The notes under the pieces: generated by a model
Database searches by the model: none
Told to the model about the DNA's origin: nothing
Seen by the model: the letters and a program-made list of their open reading frames with translations, nothing else
Part shown: one piece after another, positions 44,537-53,636 of the stretch
Layout of the letters: the number at the start of each line of letters is the position of its first letter
How positions within the stretch are numbered: the stretch's first letter is position 1
Position numbers and translations under genes: made by a program
Assembly (NCBI GenBank): GCA_018222765.1
Contig: JAAEZT010000001.1
Coordinates: forward strand, 19,452 to 83,451
Length of the DNA stretch: 64,000 nucleotides
Source: a bacterium
Lineage (GTDB): Bacteria > Verrucomicrobiota > Verrucomicrobiia > Verrucomicrobiales > Akkermansiaceae
Direction of reading: 5' to 3'

Positions 44537-44730
44537 TCGACGACGATCGCATCACTCAAGTCACCGAACTCATCAATTTGAATTACGAAGAACAACCAGA
44601 CCTCGCCGGGGATCTGGGGTTGAACCCGGCGAACTTCAATCCACTGGAGCAAACCTCACCATCACCTACAGCTTCGCCCAATCATACAATGGGGAATCGG
44701 AGTGAATCTGAAGTTCTTAATCTTCACTAG
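44533..44730 (+). CDS. Possible small protein overlapping the AlkB stop
   Basis: A 65-aa frame starting at the ATG that overlaps the AlkB-like stop by 4 bases. The first half (DDDRITQVTELINLNYEEQPDLAGDLGL) is acidic and helix-like; the second half is Ser/Pro/Asn-rich with no recognisable pattern. No family was recognised. The overlap suggests coupling, but the composition of the tail argues that it may be spurious or decayed. Confidence 0.25.
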   Translation: MIDDDRITQVTELINLNYEEQPDLAGDLGLNPANFNPLEQTSPSPTASPNHTMGNRSESEVLNLH

Positions 44731-44789
44731 ATGGTATCCCTTGAAACTTCTCCCTTAACATTCATCAAAGAAAGCCTCAGCCTAACCCA

Positions 44790-45713
44790 ATGAACCGAAG
44801 AAATTTTCTCGCAGGCTCCGCTGCCGCCAGCGCCCTGACTCTCACTCCCTCTCTTGCAAAAGAGACGGCCAAGGTCGTTCCATTCAAAAGCAACCGAATC
44901 GGCGTCTCCTCTTATTCCTTCTGGGGATTCCGCCGCGAGGAACTTCGCCCGCTCGAAAGCAATCTGGAGCACGCCGCGCGCATGGGATTCGATGGCCTCG
45001 AAATCCTGCAACGTCAGCTCGTTGACACCGACCGCGTCGCTCTTCAAAAAATTAAACGCCAAGCCTTTGTTCTCGGTCTCGACCTCATGGGCTATTCCAC
45101 CCACCAGGGATTTCTTTCCCCCGACAAGGAGAAGCGACAGAAGAATATCGACCACACCCTCGAATGCCTCGAGCAGGCCTACCAACTCGGCATCCCAACC
45201 ATGCGGGTGAATTCCGGAACCTGGGGCACCTCGAAAAGCTTCGACGACCTCATGGCCAAGCGCGGCGTCGAAAAACCTCTCAAAGGATACACCGAAAAAG
45301 ATGCCTACGAATGGGTCATCGAGGCCTACTCGAAACTCGTTCCCGAAGCCGCCAAGCGCGGCGTCATCATGGGACTCGAGAACCACTGGGGCCTCGGGGT
45401 CACTCCCGAGGGCGTGATGAAGGTCGTCAACGAAATCAACTCACCCTGGCTCCAGGTCACTCTCGACACCGGAAACTTCCTCGAAGATCCCTACGATCGC
45501 CTGACCCAACTCGCGCCTTCAACTGTCCTCCTTCAAGCCAAGACCTATTATGGCAAGGGGCGTTGGTATACTCTCGACCTTGACTACGCCCGGATCGCTA
45601 AGATTATGAAGAAGGCCAGCTTCAAAGGTTATGTCTCGCTCGAATTCGAAGGACTCGAAGACCCTCTCACCGCGATCCCCAAATCTCTCGAGCTTCTCCG
45701 CAAACACTTTTAG
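44790..45713 (+). CDS. Sugar phosphate isomerase/epimerase-like TIM-barrel protein, Tat-exported
   Basis: A 307-aa protein with a twin-arginine signal (NRRNFLAGSAAASALTL). The xylose-isomerase-like TIM barrel (AP endonuclease 2 superfamily) is shown by RIGVSSYSFWGF, MGFDGLEIL, RVNSGTWG, GVIMGLENHWG (Glu metal ligand), LQVTLDTGNFLEDP (Asp), LQAKTYYGKG (Lys) and YVSLEFEGLEDPL (Glu). Such proteins isomerise or epimerise sugars, or act on related polyols, using a divalent metal. The Tat signal places it in the periplasm, as many homologues in Verrucomicrobia. It is near sulfatase genes but no operon is apparent. Confidence 0.87.
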   Translation: MNRRNFLAGSAAASALTLTPSLAKETAKVVPFKSNRIGVSSYSFWGFRREELRPLESNLEHAARMGFDGLEILQRQLVDTDRVALQKIKRQAFVLGLDLMGYSTHQGFLSPDKEKRQKNIDHTLECLEQAYQLGIPTMRVNSGTWGTSKSFDDLMAKRGVEKPLKGYTEKDAYEWVIEAYSKLVPEAAKRGVIMGLENHWGLGVTPEGVMKVVNEINSPWLQVTLDTGNFLEDPYDRLTQLAPSTVLLQAKTYYGKGRWYTLDLDYARIAKIMKKASFKGYVSLEFEGLEDPLTAIPKSLELLRKHF

Positions 45714-45746
45714 GATCAAGGGTCAGAGACACCCAACCCTCCCAGC

Positions 45747-48260
45747 ATGATCACTCGAGTCCTTTCAATCTTCATTCTCGTCCTTGCCTGCTTCGGCCCG
45801 TCGATCAGGGCCGAAGAAACCCGCTATCCCGGCTCCTGGAAATGGTCCGCCCTACAGGACAACGAGATCAGAAACCTCACCAAAGCAGCCGCAAAAGGAC
45901 GCGGTGGATTTTGGAAGCTGGGAAAGTCCACCGTCGTCGCACAAACTGATGTTTCGAGTAAGCTGGCCTCAGAGGCTTTCATCCACCTAAGCCAATCGCT
46001 CAAATCGCTTCCCAAAGTCATCCAGCTTCCTGCCTCCGAAACCCGCACAAAGAACGTTCAATTCCAGTTCACCATTCACCGGATTGAGGAAACTTTTCCC
46101 GACAATGATCCCGACGAAGGATTTTCGCAGATCAAGAAGAAGGCCGACGGCAGCACGCTCGCCGAGATTCATCTCCTCAGCAAATGGGAGATCCATCCCG
46201 GTTCTGAAAACAATCTCACCAAGTGCGTCGATGTCGGACTTCTCCAAGGACACCTTGCCCGACTATACCTCAAACTCTGGCGACCTGACAAACCGCTCCC
46301 GCCCTTTCTCGCCAAAGGCTACGAATCCTATTTCGAAACCTTCGACGTATACAAAGGCCAAGCCCGCACCCCGGGCATCCACCGCTCCGACTTCCGAAAC
46401 GCGCTGCAAAAAACCATCCTGCAAAGCAGCAGCCTCCGTCCTAATCTCTCGGAGAAGCTTAACCTGTCCGATGAAGCCTTTGCCAAAGAAGAAGACCTCA
46501 ATGGAGCCCTTGCCAGCCGCTTTACCTACACTCTTCTTTCCAACCCCGATTTCCAAAAGACGACGCACCAACTCATCTCCGCCGACGCCAAGGCAGATCC
46601 CAAGGCCGTCTCGGCCATGGAAAAAACCTGGCACCATAGCCTCTACAAGACGCTCGCCTCCTCCCGACCGGCCAGACTCACAGAATTCTCCACCAAGGGT
46701 AAAGTTCCGGGTGCTGCTTCCGTGAGCCGGCTCTCGCCATACGGAAACAAGCCCTCACTCACGCTCATGCCCGTTGCCGGAGGTAGATACGATCTCGCCT
46801 GGCACAACTCCAGCCAGCGAACCATTCACATCATGCAATGCTCGGCGGACGGGCAGGAACTCACGCCCTCCTTCATCACGGGTGCTGGCGCCCTCCTCGG
46901 CGCGACCCGCTTGCCCGACGAAATGGGCTACGCCATCGGCTACTGTATCGACAACAGCCACGGCAACAAGAACTCCGAATATTGGGTGGCGCGAATAGGC
47001 CTCGATGGCAGCGAGATTTTTAACACGAGAATCTTTGGCGATAAGAACCACAAGGAGGTGAATTCCAAGGGTGGTCCAGGGGGGGCTGGAACTGCTCGCA
47101 TTGCTTACAATCCAAAAAGCAAAACCATCGCCTTCTATCTCGCCAACAATCAGCTTTTTAATGACGGGGTGAGACATCAGGGTGGCTACGTCGGCTTCCT
47201 CAACGAAAAAGGAAAAAAGCTCCCGGGGGGCAGCGGCTGGTTTTACAGTCACAACTTCGACCAACGTCTCATCTTCGCCAACGGTGAATTCTGCGCCCTC
47301 GCCCACGGCGACGCCTACCCCCGCGCCCTCGGATTTAGTCGCTGGCCCGGCTCCGGAGGAAAAGCCATCGCTAATCAAACCTACCACACTATCGAAGGAG
47401 AATCCGGTGCCAACGTCACCAACTGCCAAACCGGCGGACTACTCGCTCTTCCCAATCGAAAATTCGGCGTCGTCTTCGCCTCGGCCAACGGACGGGAAGG
47501 TCACGACGTCTGCATTCTTATCCTCGATGAAAATGGCAAGACCACCAAAGAGAAATGGCTCACTAAACATAAGGAAGGTGGCTATAGTGCCTACCCACGC
47601 ATTGCCCGCGATGGCAAAAACATCTTCGTCGCCTGGCACGAGTCCGACGGAATGAAGCAAATCGTTCTCAGCTCCTCGCTCGACATCGTCACTCCCCAGA
47701 GCACCAACACCAGCGCCAAGCTCTCGCCTTACGACGATCTCTACACCCTCGACGACGGAGCCATCGTCTGGGCCGTCCCCGGCGGCGACAATAAGATCCG
47801 TGTGCACCGTATCGATCAGGCCGCCGCCCTGGAACAAAAGCTCATCGACGGGAACGCCCGTAGCCAACGCACACCCAAACCCGAAGCCCTCGCACAAGTG
47901 GATCACGAAATGACAATTAAACTCGCCGACCTCAACGCCGACAAGAAACTACCCAAGGCTCCAGTCACGCTACCTTCCGTTCGCAGAACAGCGTCCCTGG
48001 TCAACGTAGACAAAACTGGGCTCCTCCACTTTATCGAAAAAGACGGCAAGGAACTCCCACCGGTCACCTTTGACAAACTCCCCTTCCCTGACCGGGCCGC
48101 AGTCACCCTTTCCCTCTCAGCAGAGGAACCAGATAACTATTTCCTCTTCGGTATCACCGCCTTCTACCTCGAATGCGCCGGCTCACTCGAGGCCGCCGAC
48201 CTCTACTTCGGCAAAGCCGGCCCGGAAGCAACCGCCCAGTTTGCAAAGTTCTTCAAATAG
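45747..48260 (+). CDS. Exported hypothetical protein: degenerate peptidase-MA-like domain plus beta-propeller
   Basis: An 837-aa protein with a signal (ITRVLSIFILVLACFGPSIRAEE). Residues about 60-210 resemble the DUF1570/peptidase MA-like fold, including the LPPFLAKGYESYFETFDVY segment that normally follows the metal site. Where HExxH would be expected the sequence reads QGHLARLYL, so the zinc site looks lost. From about 315 to 690 there are repeated segments such as YDLAWHNSSQRTIHIMQCSADG, EYWVARIGLDG, and KNIFVAWHESDGMKQIVLS, typical of a beta-propeller of seven-bladed-type repeats. The end is a short alpha/beta tail. No function is assigned; a surface or periplasmic binding role is plausible. 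It follows the isomerase gene by 33 bases. Confidence 0.75.
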   Translation: MITRVLSIFILVLACFGPSIRAEETRYPGSWKWSALQDNEIRNLTKAAAKGRGGFWKLGKSTVVAQTDVSSKLASEAFIHLSQSLKSLPKVIQLPASETRTKNVQFQFTIHRIEETFPDNDPDEGFSQIKKKADGSTLAEIHLLSKWEIHPGSENNLTKCVDVGLLQGHLARLYLKLWRPDKPLPPFLAKGYESYFETFDVYKGQARTPGIHRSDFRNALQKTILQSSSLRPNLSEKLNLSDEAFAKEEDLNGALASRFTYTLLSNPDFQKTTHQLISADAKADPKAVSAMEKTWHHSLYKTLASSRPARLTEFSTKGKVPGAASVSRLSPYGNKPSLTLMPVAGGRYDLAWHNSSQRTIHIMQCSADGQELTPSFITGAGALLGATRLPDEMGYAIGYCIDNSHGNKNSEYWVARIGLDGSEIFNTRIFGDKNHKEVNSKGGPGGAGTARIAYNPKSKTIAFYLANNQLFNDGVRHQGGYVGFLNEKGKKLPGGSGWFYSHNFDQRLIFANGEFCALAHGDAYPRALGFSRWPGSGGKAIANQTYHTIEGESGANVTNCQTGGLLALPNRKFGVVFASANGREGHDVCILILDENGKTTKEKWLTKHKEGGYSAYPRIARDGKNIFVAWHESDGMKQIVLSSSLDIVTPQSTNTSAKLSPYDDLYTLDDGAIVWAVPGGDNKIRVHRIDQAAALEQKLIDGNARSQRTPKPEALAQVDHEMTIKLADLNADKKLPKAPVTLPSVRRTASLVNVDKTGLLHFIEKDGKELPPVTFDKLPFPDRAAVTLSLSAEEPDNYFLFGITAFYLECAGSLEAADLYFGKAGPEATAQFAKFFK

Positions 48261-48554
48261 CCGAAATCAAAAAGCGAAAGAAGAGCACTCCAGCAGAAAT
48301 TCCCGCGAGCAATCTTCTCAATCGGAGACGAGACGATTTCTGAAACACGCAGCCTCGAAAGAAACCAGCAGTATCTCTGGGAGAATCAGGAAAGAAAGCG
48401 AACAGGACATCCAAGGCATCGGAGTTGATCCGAATTACCAAGCGAAAGGATTCCGCAAAGCCGCCGGGCCGAAGAATGCCTTAAAACTGAAATCGCGCCG
48501 AGAGGCAGGGTTAAACTAAATAAATCAAAATAAACTAAGATAACAATTATTAAC

Positions 48555-48582
48555 TTGCACATCATAACTATGAAACTATATT
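48555..48582 (+). promoter_or_regulatory. Candidate sigma-70-type promoter of the PEP-CTERM gene
   Basis: TTGCAC (48555-48560) and TATATT (48577-48582) separated by 16 bases, placing transcription start near 48589 and about 19 bases before the ATG at 48608. It agrees with the A/T-rich context. Confidence 0.45.
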
Positions 48583-48603
48583 AAAATGATCTATTAGTTT
48601 CAT
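48570..48603. repeat. 9-bp inverted repeat overlapping the promoter
   Basis: ATGAAACTA (48570-48578) and TAGTTTCAT (48595-48603) are perfect complements with a 16-base spacer. The left arm overlaps the -10 element and the right arm ends 4 bases before the start codon. It could be an operator or, as RNA, only the right arm would be transcribed. Confidence 0.6.
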
Positions 48604-48607
48604 TAAA

Positions 48608-49555
48608 ATGAATCATACTCGAAAGCTCATTTTCTTATTAATTTTCTTTCTTCCCAGCATTTCCAGCGGAATCGTAGTCGCTAATTATTCGAGTTCCGTA
48701 AACGACCGCTTTGAAAATGATCCTAGCTTCGTTGGAGCTGGCCTGGACTTTTCCGGAGTCGGAAGGACAACAAACGGCCGCTGGGTGACGATGATCGGTG
48801 ACAACTACTTCGTCACAGCCATCCATTTTCCCGCAACGGGAAATGTCCAATTCCTCGCAAACAATGATCCTTCGAGTACCATTTTCCAATACACAGTCGC
48901 AGGGAGCTTTAACGTTCCCGGCACCGATATTCAGATTGGCTATTTTAACGAAGCAGTCGACCCCTCCATTGCCCGTTACACCTACAACACAAACAATGCC
49001 AACTCCTTGGCCGATCTCGGAATAGCGGGAACTACCGTCTACACCAGCGGAGATCGCGTTGCGGGCTCCACAGGAACAATCCTGGACCACGTCGTAGCTG
49101 AAAATCAGGCTGAATCCTGGTTCGAGGAGGCTACGGACGTTATCCAAGTTCCTGGCCCCGGAGGAATCAATAACACCTTTAGCAATGATGCGGATTTCGA
49201 TCAGATCGTTATGTTTGAAAACATATCCACTGATGACGCCAACAATTTCGAAAATTCCGAATCCCAACTCCAAAGCGGAGATTCCGGCTCGCCACTTTTT
49301 TCAAATCAAGGAGGTTCCCTCAGAATAGAAGGTATTGCATGGGCTGTCGTCCCCTCCCCGGGATTTACCGGAAATTTCGATACTACCGCCAGTGGCTTAG
49401 AGCAAAGACCCGGAACACTTTATAGCTACCTTGGCTCCTACGACACCGCCATTCAAACTGTGATTTCCAACGTTCCGGCCCCGATTCCAGAGCCCTCGAT
49501 CCCTGCTCTGGGGATCCTCGGGCTGCTGGCAGGAATGGTATTTCGCAGGCGTTGA
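48608..49555 (+). CDS. Trypsin-like serine protease with PEP-CTERM sorting signal
   Basis: A 315-aa protein with an N-terminal signal (LIFLLIFFLPSISSGIVV). A trypsin-type fold is suggested by FVTAIHFPATGN with the presumed catalytic His in the TAxH position, GTDIQIGYF with the Asp in DIxIG form, and GDSGSPLF with the Ser. The C-terminus is a PEP-CTERM signal: PIPEPSIP, a hydrophobic stretch GILGLLAGMVF, and the basic end RRR. This sends the protein to an exosortase for surface attachment. No exosortase is encoded here. The gene is notably A/T-rich compared with its neighbours, and a promoter-overlapping inverted repeat precedes it. Confidence 0.82.
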   Translation: MNHTRKLIFLLIFFLPSISSGIVVANYSSSVNDRFENDPSFVGAGLDFSGVGRTTNGRWVTMIGDNYFVTAIHFPATGNVQFLANNDPSSTIFQYTVAGSFNVPGTDIQIGYFNEAVDPSIARYTYNTNNANSLADLGIAGTTVYTSGDRVAGSTGTILDHVVAENQAESWFEEATDVIQVPGPGGINNTFSNDADFDQIVMFENISTDDANNFENSESQLQSGDSGSPLFSNQGGSLRIEGIAWAVVPSPGFTGNFDTTASGLEQRPGTLYSYLGSYDTAIQTVISNVPAPIPEPSIPALGILGLLAGMVFRRR

Positions 49556-49623
49556 GAACTCGTTCATCTCAAACAGTCAATCTCTGTAGTCGGCAAATCA
49601 TTCGTTTCACGCTAGAAACCGGA

Positions 49624-51006
49624 ATGATGTCACTCCGACTCCTTTCCCTTCTTGCCTCCATTTTTCTAGTCGTTGCGCCTGCGAGCGCGGAAACACAGAT
49701 CAAAAACGTCCTCCTGATCGTTTCCGATGACCTCAAGGCCAGCTCGCTGGGTTGTTACGGAAACCCCATTTGCAAGACACCAAACCTCGACCGCCTCGCC
49801 AAGCGCGGCATGGTTTTCGAACGAACCTATTGCCAGGGAACCTGGTGTGCCCCTTCCCGCCTCTCGTTCATGCACAGCCGCTATGAAGGAAGCAAAGGAA
49901 AGAACATGGGCGAGCATTTCCGCGCAAACGGAATCCACTCCGCGCGGGTGGGCAAGATCTACCACATGCGCGTTCCCGGCGACATCATCGCAGGCACCGA
50001 TGGCAACGATATCCCCAGCACCTGGGATGAAAAATTCAACACCAAGGGCCAAGAGGCCCACACTCCCGGTGACTACGCCTGTCTCAACCTGAACATCTTC
50101 ACCAAAGAGCTCGAAGACCGGCAATCCACCCGGATGCCGCACCGCATGTTCGTCTCAGTGGAATACGAAGGCGATGGCTCCGACCAGCCCGACTGGCAGG
50201 CCGCCAATAAAACCATCGCCTTGCTCAAAGAGCACAAGGAGAAGCCCTTCTTCATCGCAACAGGATTTGTGCGCCCCCACTACCCCAGCGTGGCTCCGAC
50301 GCAGTACTTCCAGAAATATCCCTTCGACAAAATGCCCCTCCCTCACGTTCTCGAAGGTGATCTCAATGACATTCCCAACTCAGGACTTGGAAAAACCACC
50401 AGCCAGAAGAGCGGCATTGCGAAGTGGCCTTCCAACATTCAGCGCATGTGGTCGGCCTACTACGCCACGGTGACCTACATGGACGAGCAACTCGGCAAGG
50501 TCCTCGATGAACTCGACCGACTCAAGCTTACCGACTCCACCGCCATCGTCTTTATCAGCGACCATGGATACCATCTCGGCGAGCACCACTTCTGGCAGAA
50601 GAGCAACCTCCACGAAGAAGTCACCCGCGTCCCCATGATCATCTCAGCCCCGGGCATGAAGCCCGGCAGAACAAATTCCGTCACCGAACTCATGGATATT
50701 TATCCGACATTGAGCTCGCTTCTCGGCATCCCCACCCCTGAAAGCGTGCAGGGAAAAAACCTCGTTCCCGTTCTCAAAAATCCTGAGACCAAGATTCGCA
50801 AAGCAGCTCTCTCATTCAATCGTGGAGGTCACGGGCTCCGTACCGATCGCTGGGCCTACCTCCGCTACAAGAATGGCGATGATGAACTCTACGACATGGA
50901 GAAAGATCCCGAGCAATTTCACAATCTCGCGAAAAAGAAAGAATTCGCGGGAATTAGAAATGAGATGCAGTCCCTTCTCAAGAAACGCCTTAAAGACGCC
51001 AAGTAA
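49624..51006 (+). CDS. Sulfatase, iduronate-2-sulfatase-like
   Basis: An exported type I sulfatase of about 460 aa. The ATG at 49624 (or 49627) places a signal (LRLLSLLASIFLVVAPASA) at the start; the frame opens earlier at 49552, overlapping the PEP-CTERM gene, without a signal. The metal site is VLLIVSDDLKASSLG, the active site CAPSRLSFMHSR, with GKIYHM and FISDHGYHLGEH later. It fits the iduronate-2-sulfatase-like branch, as does the sulfatase at 4779. It precedes the glucan locus but is on the opposite strand to GH81 and has no operator copy, so it is probably not part of it. Confidence 0.92.
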   Translation: MMSLRLLSLLASIFLVVAPASAETQIKNVLLIVSDDLKASSLGCYGNPICKTPNLDRLAKRGMVFERTYCQGTWCAPSRLSFMHSRYEGSKGKNMGEHFRANGIHSARVGKIYHMRVPGDIIAGTDGNDIPSTWDEKFNTKGQEAHTPGDYACLNLNIFTKELEDRQSTRMPHRMFVSVEYEGDGSDQPDWQAANKTIALLKEHKEKPFFIATGFVRPHYPSVAPTQYFQKYPFDKMPLPHVLEGDLNDIPNSGLGKTTSQKSGIAKWPSNIQRMWSAYYATVTYMDEQLGKVLDELDRLKLTDSTAIVFISDHGYHLGEHHFWQKSNLHEEVTRVPMIISAPGMKPGRTNSVTELMDIYPTLSSLLGIPTPESVQGKNLVPVLKNPETKIRKAALSFNRGGHGLRTDRWAYLRYKNGDDELYDMEKDPEQFHNLAKKKEFAGIRNEMQSLLKKRLKDAK

Positions 51007-51270
51007 TTTCCACACCTACCCTCTCATCATCTTCCGCAGCACGAGGATCTTCAGCCTAATCTTATTGCAGAGCGAACTCGAGAGAATTTCGATTTCATTG
51101 ACCGCGTCAAGTGCCACGCTATCCTCAAGCTCCGTGGCCTAGTAGGCGGCATGCTTTTCGAGCCAAACCCGGGTCTTTGTTGATCTGATGCAACTCAAGG
51201 AAATGGGCTAGCGAGCGGAATTACGTCAAAGCATTCGCGCCTCGGCATGGCGCCGGGATCTCCGGAGAGA
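51007..51270. other. Region between the sulfatase and GH81 genes
   Basis: No intact gene. On the minus strand one frame reads VWLEKHAAY, a stop, then ATELEDSVALDAVNEIEILSSS and a basic end. This is protein-like but interrupted, so it may be a decayed gene end. No terminator hairpin is clear. Confidence 0.3.
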
Positions 51271-53496
51271 TCAATCCGACTTCACGGTCAAACCACCTGT
51301 TTTTGACTCAACGACTCCCCCATCCGAGAAACGCACGGTGAGAGGCGTCTCCTCGAAGTTGTAAACGACGTAGGTTTTCTTCCCATCTTTCTTAAAGACA
51401 TTCACATAAGGATGATTAGCTGTGATCGAGGCATCATTCTGTCCGAAATGATCGAGGGTATTAAGCCAATGATACATAAAGGCGTGGGTGTTGCCTCCTT
51501 CGAGACTGCAGTCCGGAGTCGTATCGAGGTATTTTACTGCCGGAGCGGGGTCATTGAGCGCTCCAAACATCGCCACCAGGTCACCCCAGCCATTGTTGTA
51601 GTCTGCGCCCTTCTCCCGTTTCTCGACAATGCGGTCATGGTTCCTTTTTACGTAGTCCGGGAAACGCCCCATATAGATTGAAGCCGGAGTAAAGGGCAGC
51701 CAGTTGATCCCATGAATACAATCGATGTCTCCTGAAAACCAGGTCGCGAACGCACCCTTACCACCCCAGATCATACCGAGTGCAACATTGGGAAAATCCT
51801 TAGGGAAATTCGTTCCTGAAACGTCAAACCAATACTCTTCTACTGCGGTCCGCTCGGTATTGTAGAGATAAATCCCGAGATCTCTCGCCACATCGTCACC
51901 GGTAGCCTCGCCCCACAACATCATGCCATACCAGGCGTTCATTGATTCAGAGGAGGACTCCTGATTGTTCCCGTCACCAAACTTGGCATGGCCCGAGGCC
52001 CAGGAATGCCCGGCATAGATATCGAAGCACCGAAGATAGGGGAAAAGCGCATCATCTTTCTTTGGCGAGGCAATATCACGAATCAAGAGATTTACCATCG
52101 GCCCCCATTTCCTTGCCCATGCGGGATCGAGCCGGGCCACTTCGGCTGCGGCCCGGAGAAAATATCCGTAGTGAAAGTGATGATCATTCAATTGCGAATC
52201 ACTTCCATACGACGGTTTACTTCCAATGAGACTCCCCCAATTGGCATCGTAGTAGAACAGAGGAGCCTTTTCACCCGGGCTCGCAGTAAACCAGTTCTCA
52301 AGACGAGATTTTATTTCGTCCACGAATTGAGTTCGTAATTCATCTTCGCCAATGACTTCGGCAATCCCGCTCAAGGTGGCCAGCTTTCCGAGATGCTTTC
52401 CCTCCCAATAAGTATCGCCAAAGTCCGTTTTCTTTTTGGCCGCTTCAGCAGTCAAATAACCTTTCATCCTCACAAGATCGGGAATCCCCTCTTTTGGAAA
52501 CATCGGAAGCAGCCCCTGTATGGGAACTGCTGTTTCAAAAGAACTGCCCATCGCGACCTTCATTGCACCGCGCACCGATCGGTAACTCATCGAGGTCAAA
52601 GGCGCAGAGGTATACTTCCATTGGTGGGGATAAAGCGCTAAGATCGTCCCCTCGCCCTTGGCCTCCAATTTCTTTGTTTCGAGCTCATAAATGGACGAAA
52701 GAATGCCCTTTTCATGAAACGAACTCACCTTGGTCGTGACAACATGGTTGTGGGCACATTGGGCGAAGGCCCCAAGGGTGGCAGCTTCCTTGTCTGGCAG
52801 AAGCGCTACCGAGAAGTATCCCTTGGATCCCTCGTTTTCATAGACCGCCTCCTCTCCCAGCCATTTTGAGCCACTCGCGCCAAAAATTCCGTAGTGATTT
52901 CCCCGCACCGTGATTCCCAGGACATTCTCTCCCTGCTCTCCGGACCAAATGATCGGCTTGTGGGCAAAACGAATCACCGGATTGCCGCCACTGATTTTTC
53001 CATACACAAACGGGCTTCCATGACCGAAGGTCAGTTGCATCTTAGCTTCTCCCTCCTGCACTTCAGTGGTGATCATCCATGCGGAATATCCAGCCAAACG
53101 GGTTTCTGTAAATTTTTCGGAGGCAGAATGCCCAATGACAAAATCGCCTCCCTTGGACACACCCCCGCCCATGATATTTCCCGACCTCCCGTCGATTCCC
53201 GCTCCGGGATAAGTCACCGCCATCCCTCCTTCATGACACACCATCGCCAAAGGATGAGGGAAAAGGTTTTGCGAATGCTTCTCCCAAACCACTGAACTCC
53301 ACCATTGATTGGTCGGCGTTGCCCCCTTGAGCGATTTCACTTTATAAATCTCCCTGGGTAATGGCTCGCATCCCTCCGGACGTTGCGCAGTATAACTTCC
53401 CGGCCCAATCTTTATAAAATCATTCGCGTTTAGCCCCACAGGAGTTACCCCTAACAATCCAACAAGCCTGATGAGAACAATCATTCGCATGAGCAC
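51271..53496 (-). CDS. GH81 endo-beta-1,3-glucanase, secreted
   Basis: A 741-aa secreted enzyme that hydrolyses internal beta-1,3-glucosidic bonds (laminarin, curdlan-type glucans). Signal MIVLIRLVGLLGVTPVGLNA. The N-terminal beta-sandwich has the GH81 start PTNQWWSSVVWEKHSQNLFPHPLAM; the (alpha/alpha)6 barrel carries the family signature around residues 490-530 (GHSWASG, DGNNQESSSESMNAWYGMMLWG), which includes the conserved Glu residues of the active site. It is divergent from the LacI-family gene, with a 140-base gap containing one copy of the 17-bp element. No carbohydrate-binding module or sorting signal is fused. It should produce oligosaccharides for the transporter and phosphorylase-like enzyme encoded nearby. 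Confidence 0.93.
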   Translation of the reverse strand: MLMRMIVLIRLVGLLGVTPVGLNANDFIKIGPGSYTAQRPEGCEPLPREIYKVKSLKGATPTNQWWSSVVWEKHSQNLFPHPLAMVCHEGGMAVTYPGAGIDGRSGNIMGGGVSKGGDFVIGHSASEKFTETRLAGYSAWMITTEVQEGEAKMQLTFGHGSPFVYGKISGGNPVIRFAHKPIIWSGEQGENVLGITVRGNHYGIFGASGSKWLGEEAVYENEGSKGYFSVALLPDKEAATLGAFAQCAHNHVVTTKVSSFHEKGILSSIYELETKKLEAKGEGTILALYPHQWKYTSAPLTSMSYRSVRGAMKVAMGSSFETAVPIQGLLPMFPKEGIPDLVRMKGYLTAEAAKKKTDFGDTYWEGKHLGKLATLSGIAEVIGEDELRTQFVDEIKSRLENWFTASPGEKAPLFYYDANWGSLIGSKPSYGSDSQLNDHHFHYGYFLRAAAEVARLDPAWARKWGPMVNLLIRDIASPKKDDALFPYLRCFDIYAGHSWASGHAKFGDGNNQESSSESMNAWYGMMLWGEATGDDVARDLGIYLYNTERTAVEEYWFDVSGTNFPKDFPNVALGMIWGGKGAFATWFSGDIDCIHGINWLPFTPASIYMGRFPDYVKRNHDRIVEKREKGADYNNGWGDLVAMFGALNDPAPAVKYLDTTPDCSLEGGNTHAFMYHWLNTLDHFGQNDASITANHPYVNVFKKDGKKTYVVYNFEETPLTVRFSDGGVVESKTGGLTVKSD

Positions 53497-53531
53497 TTCT
53501 ACGACTCACCACGGACGATTCAATCACTTTT

Positions 53532-53548
53532 GTTGCATTATTTTGCAT
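53532..53548 (-). promoter_or_regulatory. 17-bp repeat element, copy 1 (between GH81 and lacI-type genes)
   Basis: On the minus strand ATGCAAAATAATGCAAC: two ATGCAA units with a 10-base period. It lies 36 bases upstream of the GH81 start and 88 upstream of the regulator start. Inferred operator of the local LacI protein. Confidence 0.6.
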
Positions 53549-53636
53549 TATTGAACTCCTTATTCAGTTTCAAGTATGATCCCTTGATTCTTGCCATTCC
53601 AGTTCAATCAAGGCATCCATTGCCCACACAAAACGG

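Larger units (their letters stand above)
48261..48607. other. A/T-rich intergenic region before the PEP-CTERM gene
   Basis: About 350 bases. The first 250 contain no supported gene; a 62-codon frame on the minus strand has a hydrophobic end but no other support. The last 90 are strongly A/T-rich and hold the promoter and inverted repeat of the trypsin-like gene. Confidence 0.5.

Noticed and set aside
48253-48441. 62-codon minus-strand frame with a hydrophobic, basic end, as a PEP-CTERM tail
   Set aside because: No PEP motif, no body, and it overlaps the end of the 837-aa gene; likely chance.
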